A stretch of DNA of 64,000 bases from Cohnella sp. CFH 77786 (lineage in GTDB: Bacteria > Bacillota > Bacilli > Paenibacillales > Paenibacillaceae), in assembly GCF_019400745.1 (NCBI RefSeq), contig NZ_WJIB01000005.1:186001-250000 (forward strand), in the 5' to 3' direction. The notes beneath the pieces were generated by a model. It was not told where the DNA came from. It saw only the letters and a list, made by a program, of their open reading frames with translations, and made no database searches. Below, in pieces: positions 1 through 8,529 of this stretch; the first letter of the stretch is position 1; each line of letters starts with the position of its first letter. A program made the translations under genes and the position numbers.

Positions 1-75
1 AAACGCAAGATGGGGCTGCCGCAGTTCCTCGGCATCGGGATCATGATCGCCGGCGTGTTGATTCTCAAAATATGA
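1..75 (+). CDS. C-terminal end of a YdcZ/DUF606-type membrane protein (partial)
   Basis: Frame 1 is open from the first base and ends in TGA at 73-75. The last 24 residues form a hydrophobic stretch (QFLGIGIMIAGVLILKI) like the final membrane helix of small DMT-superfamily transporters. The next gene starts 16 bases later and is itself a YdcZ/DUF606 protein. These proteins are commonly encoded as adjacent pairs, so this is probably the upstream partner. The assignment rests on the helix and the pairing, because the rest of the gene lies outside the window. Confidence 0.6.
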   Translation, partial: KRKMGLPQFLGIGIMIAGVLILKI

Positions 76-91
76 GGAGGAACAGACAGGC

Positions 92-547
92 ATGATCGTT
101 GGACTATTCATGGCGGTTGTCGCAGGTGCGCTGGTCGGTTTGCAAAATATTTTCAACAGCAAGGTGAACGAACGGGCGGGAACTTGGCCGACGACCGCAC
201 TCGTCCTGGGCCTGGGGTTTCTGGCTTCGTTGTCGATCGGTTTTCTCGCGGAAGGGAAGCGGCTGTTTGCGTTGCAGGATATGCAGACGTGGTACTGGTT
301 CAGCGGCTTGATCGGCGTTGGGGTGGTCGTGTGTTTGGTGCAGGGAATCAAACGGCTCGACCCGACGTACGCTGTCTCCATCATGCTGATCTCGCAGATC
401 GGATTCGCGTTGCTGTGGGATTCTCTTGGATGGCTCGGACTGGAAAAAGTCCCTTTTTCGTGGAAGCAGCCGGTCGGCGTCCTGGTGATCGCATTCGGAA
501 TCGTCGTTTTCAAGCTTGGCGGCGCCCGCCGCGCCGAGCCCGCGTGA
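92..547 (+). CDS. DMT-superfamily YdcZ/DUF606 membrane protein
   Basis: This 151-residue protein is almost entirely hydrophobic with about five predicted membrane helices. It opens with MIVGLFMAVVAGALVGLQNIFNSKV, the layout of YdcZ/DUF606 proteins: small DMT-superfamily relatives of unknown substrate that usually act as pairs in the cytoplasmic membrane. The start is supported by GAGGAGG just upstream (74-80). It forms an operon with the partial gene before it. No charged catalytic residues or ligand motif indicate a substrate. A strong hairpin terminator follows at 686-722, after about 140 bases in which I see no other gene. Confidence 0.75.
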   Translation: MIVGLFMAVVAGALVGLQNIFNSKVNERAGTWPTTALVLGLGFLASLSIGFLAEGKRLFALQDMQTWYWFSGLIGVGVVVCLVQGIKRLDPTYAVSIMLISQIGFALLWDSLGWLGLEKVPFSWKQPVGVLVIAFGIVVFKLGGARRAEPA

Positions 548-685
548 ATCGCGGGCTTTATTGCATACGAGAACCGAGCGGAGACATGAAGTACGAAGGA
601 ATCATAAGCCAAGTCGGAGACGGCGTATACTGCTAGCGAACGACATGGATCTATCTCTGCAAGTAAAAGCCGCATAGGACGAACC

Positions 686-722
686 AAAGGCTTCGCTGAT
701 CCTCGGTGAAGCCTTTGCCTTT
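686..722 (+). terminator. Rho-independent terminator after the DUF606 pair
   Basis: AAAGGCTTC (686-694) pairs perfectly with GAAGCCTTT (708-716) around a 13-base loop, followed by a short T-rich tail. It separates the DUF606 pair from the acyl-CoA dehydrogenase operon. Confidence 0.7.
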
Positions 723-771
723 GCGTTAGCCCGATTGCTCGTAATCCACAGGCGGGAGGATGATCGACTTG

Positions 772-1935
772 ATGGATTTCGCCTTGACGGAAGAGCAGCG
801 GATGATCCGCTCCATGGTGAGGGAATTCGCCGAACGGGAAATCTCGCCGACCGCGGCCGTCCGCGACGAGGAGGAGCGGTTCGACCGGTCGCTCTTCGAT
901 GCGTTGGGGACGCTGGGGCTGACCGGTATTCCTTGGCCGGAAGCGCTCGGCGGATCGGGAGCCGATTTTACGACCTATATTCTCGTGCTGGAGGAAATCT
1001 GCCGCGCGGACGCCTCCATTGGCGTGACGCTGTCCGTCCACGTTTCGCTGGCAGGAGGGGCGATCTATCGGTTCGGCACCGAAGAGCAGAAACGGCGATA
1101 TCTGCGGCCGATGGCGGAAGGGCGTATTCTGGGCGCTTTCGCGCTCACGGAGAGCGGCTCCGGTTCGGATGCCGGCTCCATGCGGATGACGGCGATATCG
1201 GAAGGCGATGCCTATGTGCTGAACGGGTCCAAAATGTTCGTGACCAGCGCCGGAGAAGCGGACCTCTACGTCGTATTCGCTTTGACGGATCCGGGGAAAG
1301 GCCGCGATGGCTGCAGCGCGTTTGTCGTGGAAAAAGGGGCACCCGGTTTCTCCTTCGGCAAGAAGGAGCGCAAAATGGGCATCCGTTCGTCTCCTACGGG
1401 GGAGCTGGTTTTCGCGGACTGCCGCGTTCCCATGGAGAACCGTCTTGGGAGCGAAGGGGAAGGCTTTGCCATCGCGCTGGCTCTCTTGGCCGGCGGACGT
1501 ATCGGCATCGCGGCGCAAGCCGTCGGCATCGCCCAAGCGGCGCTCGACGCCTCGCTCGCGTACGCGCAGAAGAGGATCCAGTTCGGCAAGCCGATCACGA
1601 AGCATCAGGCGATCGCGTTTAAGCTGGCCGATATGGCGACGAGGATCGAAGGGGCCCGGCTGTTAACCTATCAGGCGGCATGGCGGGAAAGCCGGGGGCT
1701 CCCGCACGGGAAAGAGTCCGCGATGGCGAAACTGTACGCTTCCGACACGGCCTTGGAGTCGACGGTGGAAGCGGTGCAAATTTTCGGCGGATACGGGTAT
1801 ACGAAGGAGTTCCCGGTCGAGCGTTATATGCGGGATGCCAAGGTTACGCAGATCTATGAGGGGACGAACGAAATCCAGCGCATCGTCATTTCCCGTTGGC
1901 TGCTGGCGGACGCGGGAGAGGAAGGCGTCCGATGA
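772..1935 (+). CDS. Acyl-CoA dehydrogenase
   Basis: FAD-dependent acyl-CoA dehydrogenase of 387 residues, the usual family length, introducing the alpha-beta double bond in an acyl-CoA in the cytoplasm. Family marks are the N-terminal FxLTEEQ start, the flavin-binding segment [15 protein letters not shown], the MGIRSSPT block and the C-terminal YEGTNEIQR in which Glu (about residue 363) is the catalytic base. An ATG at 760 directly abuts GGGAGG and has no spacing, so the ATG at 772, 12 bases after that site, is preferred. Its stop overlaps the icmF start (ATGA at 1932-1935), so the two are translationally coupled. That neighbour makes a short branched substrate such as isobutyryl-CoA plausible, but substrate choice cannot be read from the sequence. 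Confidence 0.93.
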   Translation: MDFALTEEQRMIRSMVREFAEREISPTAAVRDEEERFDRSLFDALGTLGLTGIPWPEALGGSGADFTTYILVLEEICRADASIGVTLSVHVSLAGGAIYRFGTEEQKRRYLRPMAEGRILGAFALTESGSGSDAGSMRMTAISEGDAYVLNGSKMFVTSAGEADLYVVFALTDPGKGRDGCSAFVVEKGAPGFSFGKKERKMGIRSSPTGELVFADCRVPMENRLGSEGEGFAIALALLAGGRIGIAAQAVGIAQAALDASLAYAQKRIQFGKPITKHQAIAFKLADMATRIEGARLLTYQAAWRESRGLPHGKESAMAKLYASDTALESTVEAVQIFGGYGYTKEFPVERYMRDAKVTQIYEGTNEIQRIVISRWLLADAGEEGVR

Positions 1936-4900
1936 CGGCGGCGGATAACCGGTATCGGCCTCTGCAACCGGTTCGTTTCGTCACCGCTTCGGCTTTGTTC
2001 GACGGACATGACGTATCCATTCAAATGATTCGAAGGCTGCTGCAAGCAAGCGGCGCGGAAGTCATACACCTTGGACACAACCGCTCCGTCGACGAAGTGG
2101 TGCGGGCCGCGATCCAAGAAGACGTGCAGGGCATCGCAGTCTCCTCTTATCAAGGCGGCCATATGGAATTTTTCCGCTATTTGATCGATTCCCTTAAAGC
2201 ACAGGGCGCTTCGGAAATCCGCGTGTTCGGGGGAGGAGGGGGCGTGATACTCCCGTCGGAGATTGCCGCGCTTCACGGGTACGGCGTCGCCAGAATTTTC
2301 TCTCCGCACGACGGCAGGGAAATCGGCCTTCAAGGCATGATCGACGTCATGCTCCGGGCATGCGATTATTCGACCGTGGATGGGTTCGATCCCGCTGCCG
2401 GTCCGGTCGATCGCTCGCACCCGCGCCGACTGGCCAAAGCGATCACGTTGGCGGAAAACCGGGTCGAATCCGTCGAATCCGTCGAATCCGATCCGGACGG
2501 CTCTGCAGCTGCAACGGATCTTGCCGTGAGATGCCCTGTCGTCGGCATTACCGGCACCGGCGGCTCCGGCAAAAGCTCGCTCACCGACGAGCTGGTGCGA
2601 AGGTTCCTGCGGCACGAACCGCAACGGACGATTGCGGTGCTGTCGGTCGATCCGACCCGGCATCGAACCGGAGGCGCCCTGCTCGGCGACCGCATCCGGA
2701 TGAACGCCGTCCATTCCGATCGCGTGTTCATGCGCAGCCTGGCGACTCGAGGGTCCGGCCGTGAGGTGCCGACAACCATTCGGAACGTTATTAATGTCGT
2801 TAAACAATCGGGTTGCGACTTGATTTTGCTGGAAACGAGCGGTATCGGACAAGGAGACTATCAGATCCTTCGGATCTCCGACGTGTCGCTTTACGTGATG
2901 ACGAGCGATTTCGGCGCGCCGTCTCAGCTCGAGAAAATCGAGATGCTCGACCATGCCGACCTGATCGCGGTCAACAAGTCGGACCGGCGCGGCTCGGCAG
3001 ACGCGTTGCGCGACGTGAAGAAGCAATACCAGAGAAACCGCGGCTTGATGGACCGTGCCTGGGAAACGATGCCCGTTTACGCGACGGCGGCCAGCCGGTT
3101 CAACGACGAAGGCGTGGACGCGCTGTTTGCGGCATTGATCGACGTGCTGAATCGGAAGCTTGGCCTGAAGTGGCCGCTGCCTGATTTCAAGGCCGTTTCC
3201 CGTACCCGGCGGGAAGTCATCATTCCCGCGGCCAGGTCCCGCTATTTGGGGGAAATCGTGCATACGGTTCGGGAGTATCGGTCTATCACTCATCAACAAG
3301 CGCAGCGTGCGAGCGTCCTGTACCGGGTCACGGGCGCCATCGACGCGCTCCGGCAAGAGCAGGGGGATTCCGAACACGTCGAAGCGCTCAATCGGCTCAA
3401 GGAAAAATACGAGAACGAGCTGCACGAGACGATGCGGGAAGCGCTTGCGGGCTGGACGGAGCTTAGAAACCGTTACGCCGAACCCCGCACGGCAAGCCTG
3501 TCGGGCCTGGAAATCCCGAAAGTCAGCCTTCCGCCGTTCGCGGATTGGGGCGACCTCGTGAACTGGATAAGGCGTGAGAACGTACCGGGTGCGTTTCCGT
3601 TCACGGCGGGCGTTTTCCCGTTCAAACGGACGGACGAGGAGCCGAAACGCCAGTTTGCCGGAGAAGGAGCGCCGGAGCGGACGAACGCGAGATTCCGTTA
3701 CCTGTCGAAGAACGATTCGGCCAAGCGGCTCAGTACCGCTTTCGATTCGGTCACGCTGTACGGCGCGGATCCGGACGAGAGACCGGACATTTTCGGGAAA
3801 ATCGGAGAGAGCGGCGTCAGCGTCTGCACGCTGGACGACATGAAGAAGCTATACTCCGGCTTCGATCTGTGCGATCCGATGACGTCGGTATCAATGACGA
3901 TCAACGGACCGGCACCGATCCTACTGGCCATGTATATGAACGTTGCGATCGACGGACAACTGGAGAAGTTCGCCCGGCAACGCGGGAGAGCTCCGACGCG
4001 GGAAGAAGCGGCGACGATCCGCGCCGAGACGCAGCGCAAGGTTCGCGGTACCGTGCAAGCCGACATTTTGAAGGAAGACCAAGGGCAGAACACCTGCATC
4101 TTCTCCACCGATTTCGCGTTGCGGATGATGGGCGACATCCAGGAATATTTCCGCGACCACGGCATTCGGCACTATTACTCCGTATCCATCTCCGGTTACC
4201 ATATCGCCGAAGCCGGAGCAAACCCCGTCACGCAGCTGGCCTTCACGCTGGCGAACGCTTTCACCTACGTCGAATATTACTTGTCCCGCGGCATCGCGGT
4301 CGACGATTTCGCCCCGAACCTGTCTTTCTTCTTCAGCAACGGGCTCGATCCGGAGTACGCGGTGATCGGCAGAGTCGCGAGAAGAATATGGGCCACGGTC
4401 CTAAAGCACCGATACGGCGCGGGAGAACGCAGCCAGAAGCTGAAATACCACGTTCAAACCTCAGGCAGATCGCTGCACGCTCAAGAAATCCAATTTAACG
4501 ACATCCGGACGACGCTCCAAGCGCTCATGGCCCTGCTGGACAATTGCAATTCGCTGCACACGAACGCCTACGACGAAGCGATCACGACGCCGACCGAGGA
4601 GTCGGTCCGGCGGGCGATGGCGATCCAATTGATCCTGACCCGGGAGCTCGGCCTGCTCAAGAACGAGAACCTGCTGCAAGGCTCGTTCTTCGTAGAGGAG
4701 TTGACGGATCGGGTGGAGGACGCCGTATTGCAGGAGCTGGAGAGGCTCGACGAGCGCGGCGGCGTGCTTGGCGCGATGGAATTCCAGTACCCGCGGGGTA
4801 AAATCCAGGACGAATCCATGCTCTACGAGATGAGAAAACATAGCGGCGAGCTTCCGATCGTCGGCGTGAATACGTTTCTGAATCCGAGCGCGGCAGCAGG

Positions 4901-5147
4901 GGCGGGAGACCAGATCCCGGTCGCGCGCGCGACCCGGGAGGAGAAGGAGGGACAAATCCGGAACCTGCGGGCGTTTCAAGCCGCCCACCGGGAGGAGAGT
5001 CCCGCCGCGTTGGCGAAGCTGCAGATGACGGTGCTGGAAGGGGGAAACAGCTTCGCCGAATTGATGGAAACCGTCAAGGTCGCCAGCTTGGGGCAAATCA
5101 CGCAAGCTCTTTACGAGGTTGGCGGGAAATACCGGAGAAACACGTAG
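1932..5147 (+). CDS. icmF: Fused isobutyryl-CoA mutase (IcmF)
   Basis: Coenzyme-B12 enzyme interconverting isobutyryl-CoA and n-butyryl-CoA, 1071 residues as usual for IcmF. The order is: N-terminal B12-binding domain with DGHD (His about residue 26 is the cobalt ligand); a MeaB-like G-protein chaperone with P-loop GTGGSGKSS near residue 207; then the mutase TIM barrel. Two substrate-pocket marks separate it from methylmalonyl-CoA mutase: VFPFKR where MCM has a Tyr-containing segment, and Gln in KEDQGQNT where MCM has the carboxylate-binding Arg (VRNT). The start is the ATG overlapping the dehydrogenase stop, preceded by GGGAGAGGAAGG. The linker after the B12 domain contains three perfect 9-base repeats (2463-2489). 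Pivalyl-CoA or isovaleryl-CoA mutase activity is also known for IcmF members. Confidence 0.95.
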   Translation: MTAADNRYRPLQPVRFVTASALFDGHDVSIQMIRRLLQASGAEVIHLGHNRSVDEVVRAAIQEDVQGIAVSSYQGGHMEFFRYLIDSLKAQGASEIRVFGGGGGVILPSEIAALHGYGVARIFSPHDGREIGLQGMIDVMLRACDYSTVDGFDPAAGPVDRSHPRRLAKAITLAENRVESVESVESDPDGSAAATDLAVRCPVVGITGTGGSGKSSLTDELVRRFLRHEPQRTIAVLSVDPTRHRTGGALLGDRIRMNAVHSDRVFMRSLATRGSGREVPTTIRNVINVVKQSGCDLILLETSGIGQGDYQILRISDVSLYVMTSDFGAPSQLEKIEMLDHADLIAVNKSDRRGSADALRDVKKQYQRNRGLMDRAWETMPVYATAASRFNDEGVDALFAALIDVLNRKLGLKWPLPDFKAVSRTRREVIIPAARSRYLGEIVHTVREYRSITHQQAQRASVLYRVTGAIDALRQEQGDSEHVEALNRLKEKYENELHETMREALAGWTELRNRYAEPRTASLSGLEIPKVSLPPFADWGDLVNWIRRENVPGAFPFTAGVFPFKRTDEEPKRQFAGEGAPERTNARFRYLSKNDSAKRLSTAFDSVTLYGADPDERPDIFGKIGESGVSVCTLDDMKKLYSGFDLCDPMTSVSMTINGPAPILLAMYMNVAIDGQLEKFARQRGRAPTREEAATIRAETQRKVRGTVQADILKEDQGQNTCIFSTDFALRMMGDIQEYFRDHGIRHYYSVSISGYHIAEAGANPVTQLAFTLANAFTYVEYYLSRGIAVDDFAPNLSFFFSNGLDPEYAVIGRVARRIWATVLKHRYGAGERSQKLKYHVQTSGRSLHAQEIQFNDIRTTLQALMALLDNCNSLHTNAYDEAITTPTEESVRRAMAIQLILTRELGLLKNENLLQGSFFVEELTDRVEDAVLQELERLDERGGVLGAMEFQYPRGKIQDESMLYEMRKHSGELPIVGVNTFLNPSAAAGAGDQIPVARATREEKEGQIRNLRAFQAAHREESPAALAKLQMTVLEGGNSFAELMETVKVASLGQITQALYEVGGKYRRNT
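2463..2489 (+). repeat. Three tandem 9-bp repeats inside the icmF linker
   Basis: GTCGAATCC occurs three times in a row without a mismatch, coding for Val-Glu-Ser repeated three times between the B12-binding and G-protein domains. The unit keeps the frame, so copy-number slippage would only lengthen or shorten the linker. Confidence 0.9.
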
Positions 5148-5174
5148 CTTCGGCTGAGAGGGCGGGTCCATAAG

Positions 5175-5235
5175 CACAAAAAGATCGCTGACTATCCCGG
5201 TTACTATAGCGGATAGCAGGCGATCTTTTTTGTGG
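5175..5235. terminator. Bidirectional terminator between icmF and the TetR gene
   Basis: CACAAAAAGATCGC at the left pairs with GCGATCTTTTTTGTG at the right. An inner CTATCC/GGATAG stem lengthens the hairpin. A-run and T-run flanks allow it to work for both convergent genes. Confidence 0.85.
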
Positions 5236-5239
5236 CCAT

Positions 5240-5809
5240 TCAGGTGGAGCGGTTGGTTGGACCGGATAACCCGAAGAAAAAAAGCCGAAGCAGTTGATCC
5301 ATACGAGACGGATCTGCACCCTGATGAAATTCATTCAAATACATATGGAAATATCGTTGCAAGGTTTCATCCGAATAGGCTTGCCAAATCGAATTCTCCG
5401 CTTTTCCCAATGCGATCAGCTTCATGTAAAACCGCATGATTTTGTCCGTGCCCCGGTTTCCCATCCATGCATGAACAACGGCTTCCGGCACTGACTTGGC
5501 ACCATACATGAACTTCAAATTACCGGACTCCGCCATCATGATGGCCTTGAGCTTCTCCTCGAATGGGCGGTCCGAAGCCAGAATGTCCTCATACTGGGTT
5601 ATTTGTTTGTCCGTCCAATCATCGAGCATTTCCGCGAACAATCGTTCCTTCGTCCCGAAGTAATTGAAGATGGTAGCGGGGGAGACTTTGGCCGCTTCCG
5701 CGATTTCATTAACGCTTACTTTGGAGTACCCGTATTTCTGCATCAATTGCCGGGCGGCCTCGAATATTTGCTCGGTCTTCTTCCTTTTCCTTTGCTCAAA
5801 GCCATCCAT
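5240..5809 (-). CDS. TetR-family transcriptional regulator
   Basis: A 189-residue TetR/AcrR-type repressor. The N-terminal 50 residues carry the helix-turn-helix: RKKTEQIFEAARQLMQKYG, then VNEIAEAAKVSPATIFNYFGTKE with the usual YF-x-K/T-KE end of the recognition helix. The remainder is the variable helical ligand-binding and dimer domain. It is divergent from the small membrane protein at 5958, and the region between contains an imperfect 27-bp palindrome (5899-5925) that is a candidate operator. It probably regulates itself and that neighbour. No ligand can be inferred. Confidence 0.9.
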   Translation of the reverse strand: MDGFEQRKRKKTEQIFEAARQLMQKYGYSKVSVNEIAEAAKVSPATIFNYFGTKERLFAEMLDDWTDKQITQYEDILASDRPFEEKLKAIMMAESGNLKFMYGAKSVPEAVVHAWMGNRGTDKIMRFYMKLIALGKAENSIWQAYSDETLQRYFHMYLNEFHQGADPSRMDQLLRLFFFGLSGPTNRST

Positions 5810-5898
5810 AACGACACCTCTCGCCCAAGTGTACCTAAGGTTTTAGAGTAAATCAAGAGAATAACAACAAAACTATTGCCATCACTCATTCCGCGCGC

Positions 5899-5925
5899 TA
5901 ATATTTATGTATTAAATGAATATTA
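5899..5925. promoter_or_regulatory. Candidate TetR operator (27-bp inverted repeat)
   Basis: TAATATTTAT, a 7-base spacer GTATTAA, then ATGAATATTA: 9 of 10 arm positions pair. The site lies between the divergent TetR gene and the 5958 gene, about 33 bases before the latter's start. Arm size and placement suit a TetR dimer, but the AT-rich composition makes chance symmetry possible. Confidence 0.45.
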
Positions 5926-5957
5926 TTACTACAAAACTCTAACTAGGAGGGGTTGAC

Positions 5958-6542
5958 TTGAAGCCCATACGGATTCCCGCGTTTCTGCACGAAGTGTTCG
6001 GCCAAGAGCAAAGAATGGGGATCATAGGGGTCATTCTCTTATTCGGAGGTTTGATGACAGGCGGTTTGTACTTTCGATTTCCCGAGATGGCGGACGGCAT
6101 CGCTTTATGGCGAAGCATCTTGGCGTTTCTCCTCATTTTCGACATTTGTTCCGGATGCATCGCCAATTTTACGAGGGCGACAAGCGACTACTATGCCCGT
6201 TATCCGCGCAAACGAATCGTGTTTATTGCCATTCACGTTCATCTCGTACTCGTTGCGCTGCTGTTAGGGACGAATGTGTGGCAGTCGCTTCTCGTTTGGG
6301 CGTTTACGATAGCGGGAGCTTATTCCGTCAACGCCGTCAGAGGAAGCCATCAACTTTTCGTCGCCGGGGTGCTGCTGTCTGCCGGCATCGGATGGATCCC
6401 CATGCTCCCTGACGTAGAGCCATACATGGTCATCATCGGCATCCTTTTTATGCTAAAGGTATTGCTTAGCTTCAGTGTCGATCATTATGGGAAAGCGTAC
6501 GGAAAATTGCCGAATGAAGCTTATTTCCCATATAATGAGTAA
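5958..6542 (+). CDS. Small multi-pass membrane protein of unknown function
   Basis: A 194-residue protein with about five hydrophobic helices: residues near 21-40, 49-66, 86-105, 107-123 and 131-170. A charged loop ATSDYYARYPRKR lies between helices two and three. The start is TTG at 5958, set by AGGAGGGG at 5945-5952; no ATG fits as well. It is divergent from a TetR regulator that likely controls it. I recognise no transporter or enzyme motif and cannot name a function. An inducible membrane stress or permeability protein would fit the context, but this is only inference. Confidence 0.75.
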   Translation: MKPIRIPAFLHEVFGQEQRMGIIGVILLFGGLMTGGLYFRFPEMADGIALWRSILAFLLIFDICSGCIANFTRATSDYYARYPRKRIVFIAIHVHLVLVALLLGTNVWQSLLVWAFTIAGAYSVNAVRGSHQLFVAGVLLSAGIGWIPMLPDVEPYMVIIGILFMLKVLLSFSVDHYGKAYGKLPNEAYFPYNE

Positions 6543-6596
6543 AGCAAGGGAGGTCGGTAGGGATGGCAAATCATTTTGCCGGAAGAAGACGCCACT

Positions 6597-6631
6597 CATG
6601 CAAAGCCTGATTAGGGGCGATACTTTGCATG
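6597..6631. other. Hairpin after the membrane protein gene
   Basis: CATGCAAAG (6597-6605) and CTTTGCATG (6623-6631) are perfect complements around a 17-base loop. No T-run follows, so it is a weak terminator candidate or a 3' RNA structure. Nothing else gene-like is seen between 6543 and 6740. Confidence 0.4.
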
Positions 6632-6740
6632 GGGCGAATCGATAACCGAATTTCATCGCCCGAACAAGCGCATATCGTTTCTAATCATGGTTTTGCGCCT
6701 TATTCCTTCTATCCTATCTCGAATAAGGGGCGGATGAGCG

Positions 6741-7400
6741 ATGCTCAAACCATTCATTAGAAACCATCAATATAACCTGATCAAGAAGCAGGCCGGGCTG
6801 CAACAGCACGCTTGCGGCTCCGTTTCCGACCCGAAGGTCGTGGAATCGGTCCGGCAAGACGTATGGCTGAGGATTGCCCGAGCTTTCCCGGACGCGGGGG
6901 AGCCGGAAACGCGGCTGCTCGGGAACATCACGGCGGCTGGCACCGCGGAACAATTCCATCACTATCTGCAATCGCTGGAACCCTGAAGAACGGAGTTCGC
7001 GTCCGAGCCGGTCACGGAGAACCAGATCAAGAAGCTGTACCCTAATATCAAGAAGTTGAAGGTGCCCGATCTCGCTTCCCTCGATGGCCGCCATATCACC
7101 TATTTGGGGTGGTTGGACATCGCGGCGGGCAAGCAGTTCATCGTCTATCCGCTGGATGGCCGTCTCGTCGGCATCGAAGGCAGGTTCACGCCGGCAGGCA
7201 AGAAGAGCATGTGTTTCGTATGCAACCGGCAGGAAGAGGTCGCTCTGTTCACGGCGATCACCAAAGCGAGGCCGGCAAACGCTTCGCCCGATTACTATAA
7301 GGCGATCGGCAACTATATGTGCGTGAGCAGCGAAACATGCAATCGGAACATCACGGATGTCGCCGCCCTGGAGACGTTCCTCCGGAACGTCTTGGGGTAA
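6741..7400 (+). pseudogene. EF-G-binding (FusB-like) protein interrupted by an in-frame stop
   Basis: One reading frame encodes a FusB/FBP-type protein, which binds elongation factor G and frees it from stalled (fusidic acid) ribosome complexes. The first 81 codons (MLKPFIRNHQYNLIKKQ to YLQSLEP) end in TGA at 6984-6986. The same frame then continues to 7400 with VTENQIKKLYPNIKKLKVPDL. A C-terminal treble-clef zinc finger follows: the cysteines of MCFVCN and of NYMC...TCNRN. Both halves keep conserved family sequence, so only one codon separates this from an intact protein of about 219 residues. The start ATG at 6741 follows AAGGGG. It may be a recent nonsense mutation, a sequencing error or readthrough. 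No good internal start serves the second half. Confidence 0.8.
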
Positions 7401-7430
7401 GCGGTCCGGATCCATTTCGAAGAAGGCAAC

Positions 7431-7466
7431 AAACCAACCTCCGATCGCCGGGGGTTGGTTATTTTA
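7431..7466 (+). terminator. Terminator after the FusB-like gene
   Basis: AACCAACC (7432-7439) pairs with GGTTGGTT (7453-7460), followed by ATTTTAT. It lies just upstream of the LysR gene. Confidence 0.75.
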
Positions 7467-7493
7467 TACGTCGATAAGTTTCGAGAGGAGGGG

Positions 7494-8402
7494 ATGCGGT
7501 TGACCTTGCAACAACTGAAATACGTGATCGAAATCGTGAACCGCGGGTCCATGAATGAGGCGGCCAAGCGATTGTTCATTTCCCAGCCCAGCTTATCGAA
7601 TTCGATCGCGGATTTGGAAGTCGAAATGGGCATTACCATTTTCGAACGATCCAATAAAGGGATTACCCTGACCAAAGAAGGCGCCGAATTCATCAGCTAC
7701 GCGAGACAGGTCGTCGAGCAGGCGGAGTTGCTGCAGAACCGATACCTGAACGCCAAGCCGTCTCCCCAGCACTTTTCGGTCTCAACGCAACACTATGCAT
7801 TCGCGGTCAATGCCTTCGTCGACCTCGTTCGGGAGTTCGGTCTGGATGAATACGAGATGACGCTGCGCGAAACGAAAACCTACGAAATCATCGAGGACGT
7901 CAAAAGCTTGCGGAGCGAGATCGGGATCTTGTACGTGAACGAGTTCAATGAGAAAGTGATTCGGAAGCTGCTGAAATCCGCGAATCTCGAGTTCCATCGT
8001 TTGTTTACGGCGAAACCCCATATTTTCATCAGCATCCATAACCCGCTGGCGAAGCAGGCCGTAGTGACCATGGATCAGCTTCAGCCGTATCCGTATCTCT
8101 ATTTCGAACAAGGGGAGAACAACTCGTTCTATTTCTCCGAAGAGATTCTCAGCACCTTGTCCCATAAGAAAAGCATCCGCGTCAACGACCGGGCGACGCT
8201 GTTCAACTTGCTGATCGGGCTCAACGGTTATACCATCTCGACCGGGGTATTAAGCGCGGATTTGAACGGCAATGAAATCATTCCCGTCCCTCTGGAAAGC
8301 GAGGAAACGATCAACGTCGGCTGGGTTTCCCACCGCAACGTGGCTTTGTCGAAGCTGGGCTCCGCCTACGTGGTCGCGCTTAAAAAGGCCGTTGCCCGTT
8401 AG
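7494..8402 (+). CDS. LysR regulator of the MetR/MtaR type
   Basis: LysR-type regulator of about 302 residues. The N-terminal winged helix reads LQQLKYVIEIVNRGSMNEAAKRLFISQPSLSNSI, followed by MGITIFERSNKGITLT, which closely resembles MetR/MtaR regulators of methionine genes in Firmicutes. A substrate-binding domain follows from about residue 90. AGGAGG at 7486-7491 is almost on top of ATG 7494, so the TTG at 7500, six bases further, may be the true start. It sits 127 bases upstream of metE on the same strand, and the gap holds a hairpin and a possible LysR site. I infer that it activates metE, probably responding to homocysteine or a cysteine precursor as in related systems. Confidence 0.88.
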   Translation: MRLTLQQLKYVIEIVNRGSMNEAAKRLFISQPSLSNSIADLEVEMGITIFERSNKGITLTKEGAEFISYARQVVEQAELLQNRYLNAKPSPQHFSVSTQHYAFAVNAFVDLVREFGLDEYEMTLRETKTYEIIEDVKSLRSEIGILYVNEFNEKVIRKLLKSANLEFHRLFTAKPHIFISIHNPLAKQAVVTMDQLQPYPYLYFEQGENNSFYFSEEILSTLSHKKSIRVNDRATLFNLLIGLNGYTISTGVLSADLNGNEIIPVPLESEETINVGWVSHRNVALSKLGSAYVVALKKAVAR

Positions 8403-8406
8403 CGCC

Positions 8407-8431
8407 TGGATATAGCCTGCGGCTATATCCA
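8407..8431 (+). other. Perfect hairpin after the LysR gene
   Basis: TGGATATAGCC and GGCTATATCCA form an 11-bp stem with a 3-base loop right after the stop codon. It lacks a T-run, so it may be a weak terminator or a transcript-stabilising structure separating the regulator from metE. Confidence 0.6.
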
Positions 8432-8460
8432 GTTATAGCAATTGGGATTTACCTTATAAC
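8432..8460. promoter_or_regulatory. Candidate LysR-type binding site upstream of metE
   Basis: GTTATA (8432-8437) and TATAAC (8455-8460) are perfect inverted arms in the short leader of metE. The gap holds no S-box (SAM riboswitch) or T-box consensus that I can recognise, so control by the adjacent LysR protein is the simplest reading. Confidence 0.35.
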
Positions 8461-8529
8461 AGATCGACCGTGCTATTCTTCTTGTAAAGAACCGAATGGG
8501 TTCATTTGGCAAGAAGAGGAGCATGCAGG

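Noticed and set aside
2463..2489. Tandem repeats as a CRISPR or regulatory array
   Set aside because: Only three 9-bp units without spacers, in frame inside a coding linker.
1854..3425. A 523-codon minus-strand open frame opposite icmF
   Set aside because: Composition is Arg/His-rich without family features; icmF motifs on the plus strand explain the region.
8403..8529. SAM riboswitch or T-box before metE
   Set aside because: The leader is too short and lacks the conserved S-box and T-box sequence blocks by eye; a covariance search was not possible.
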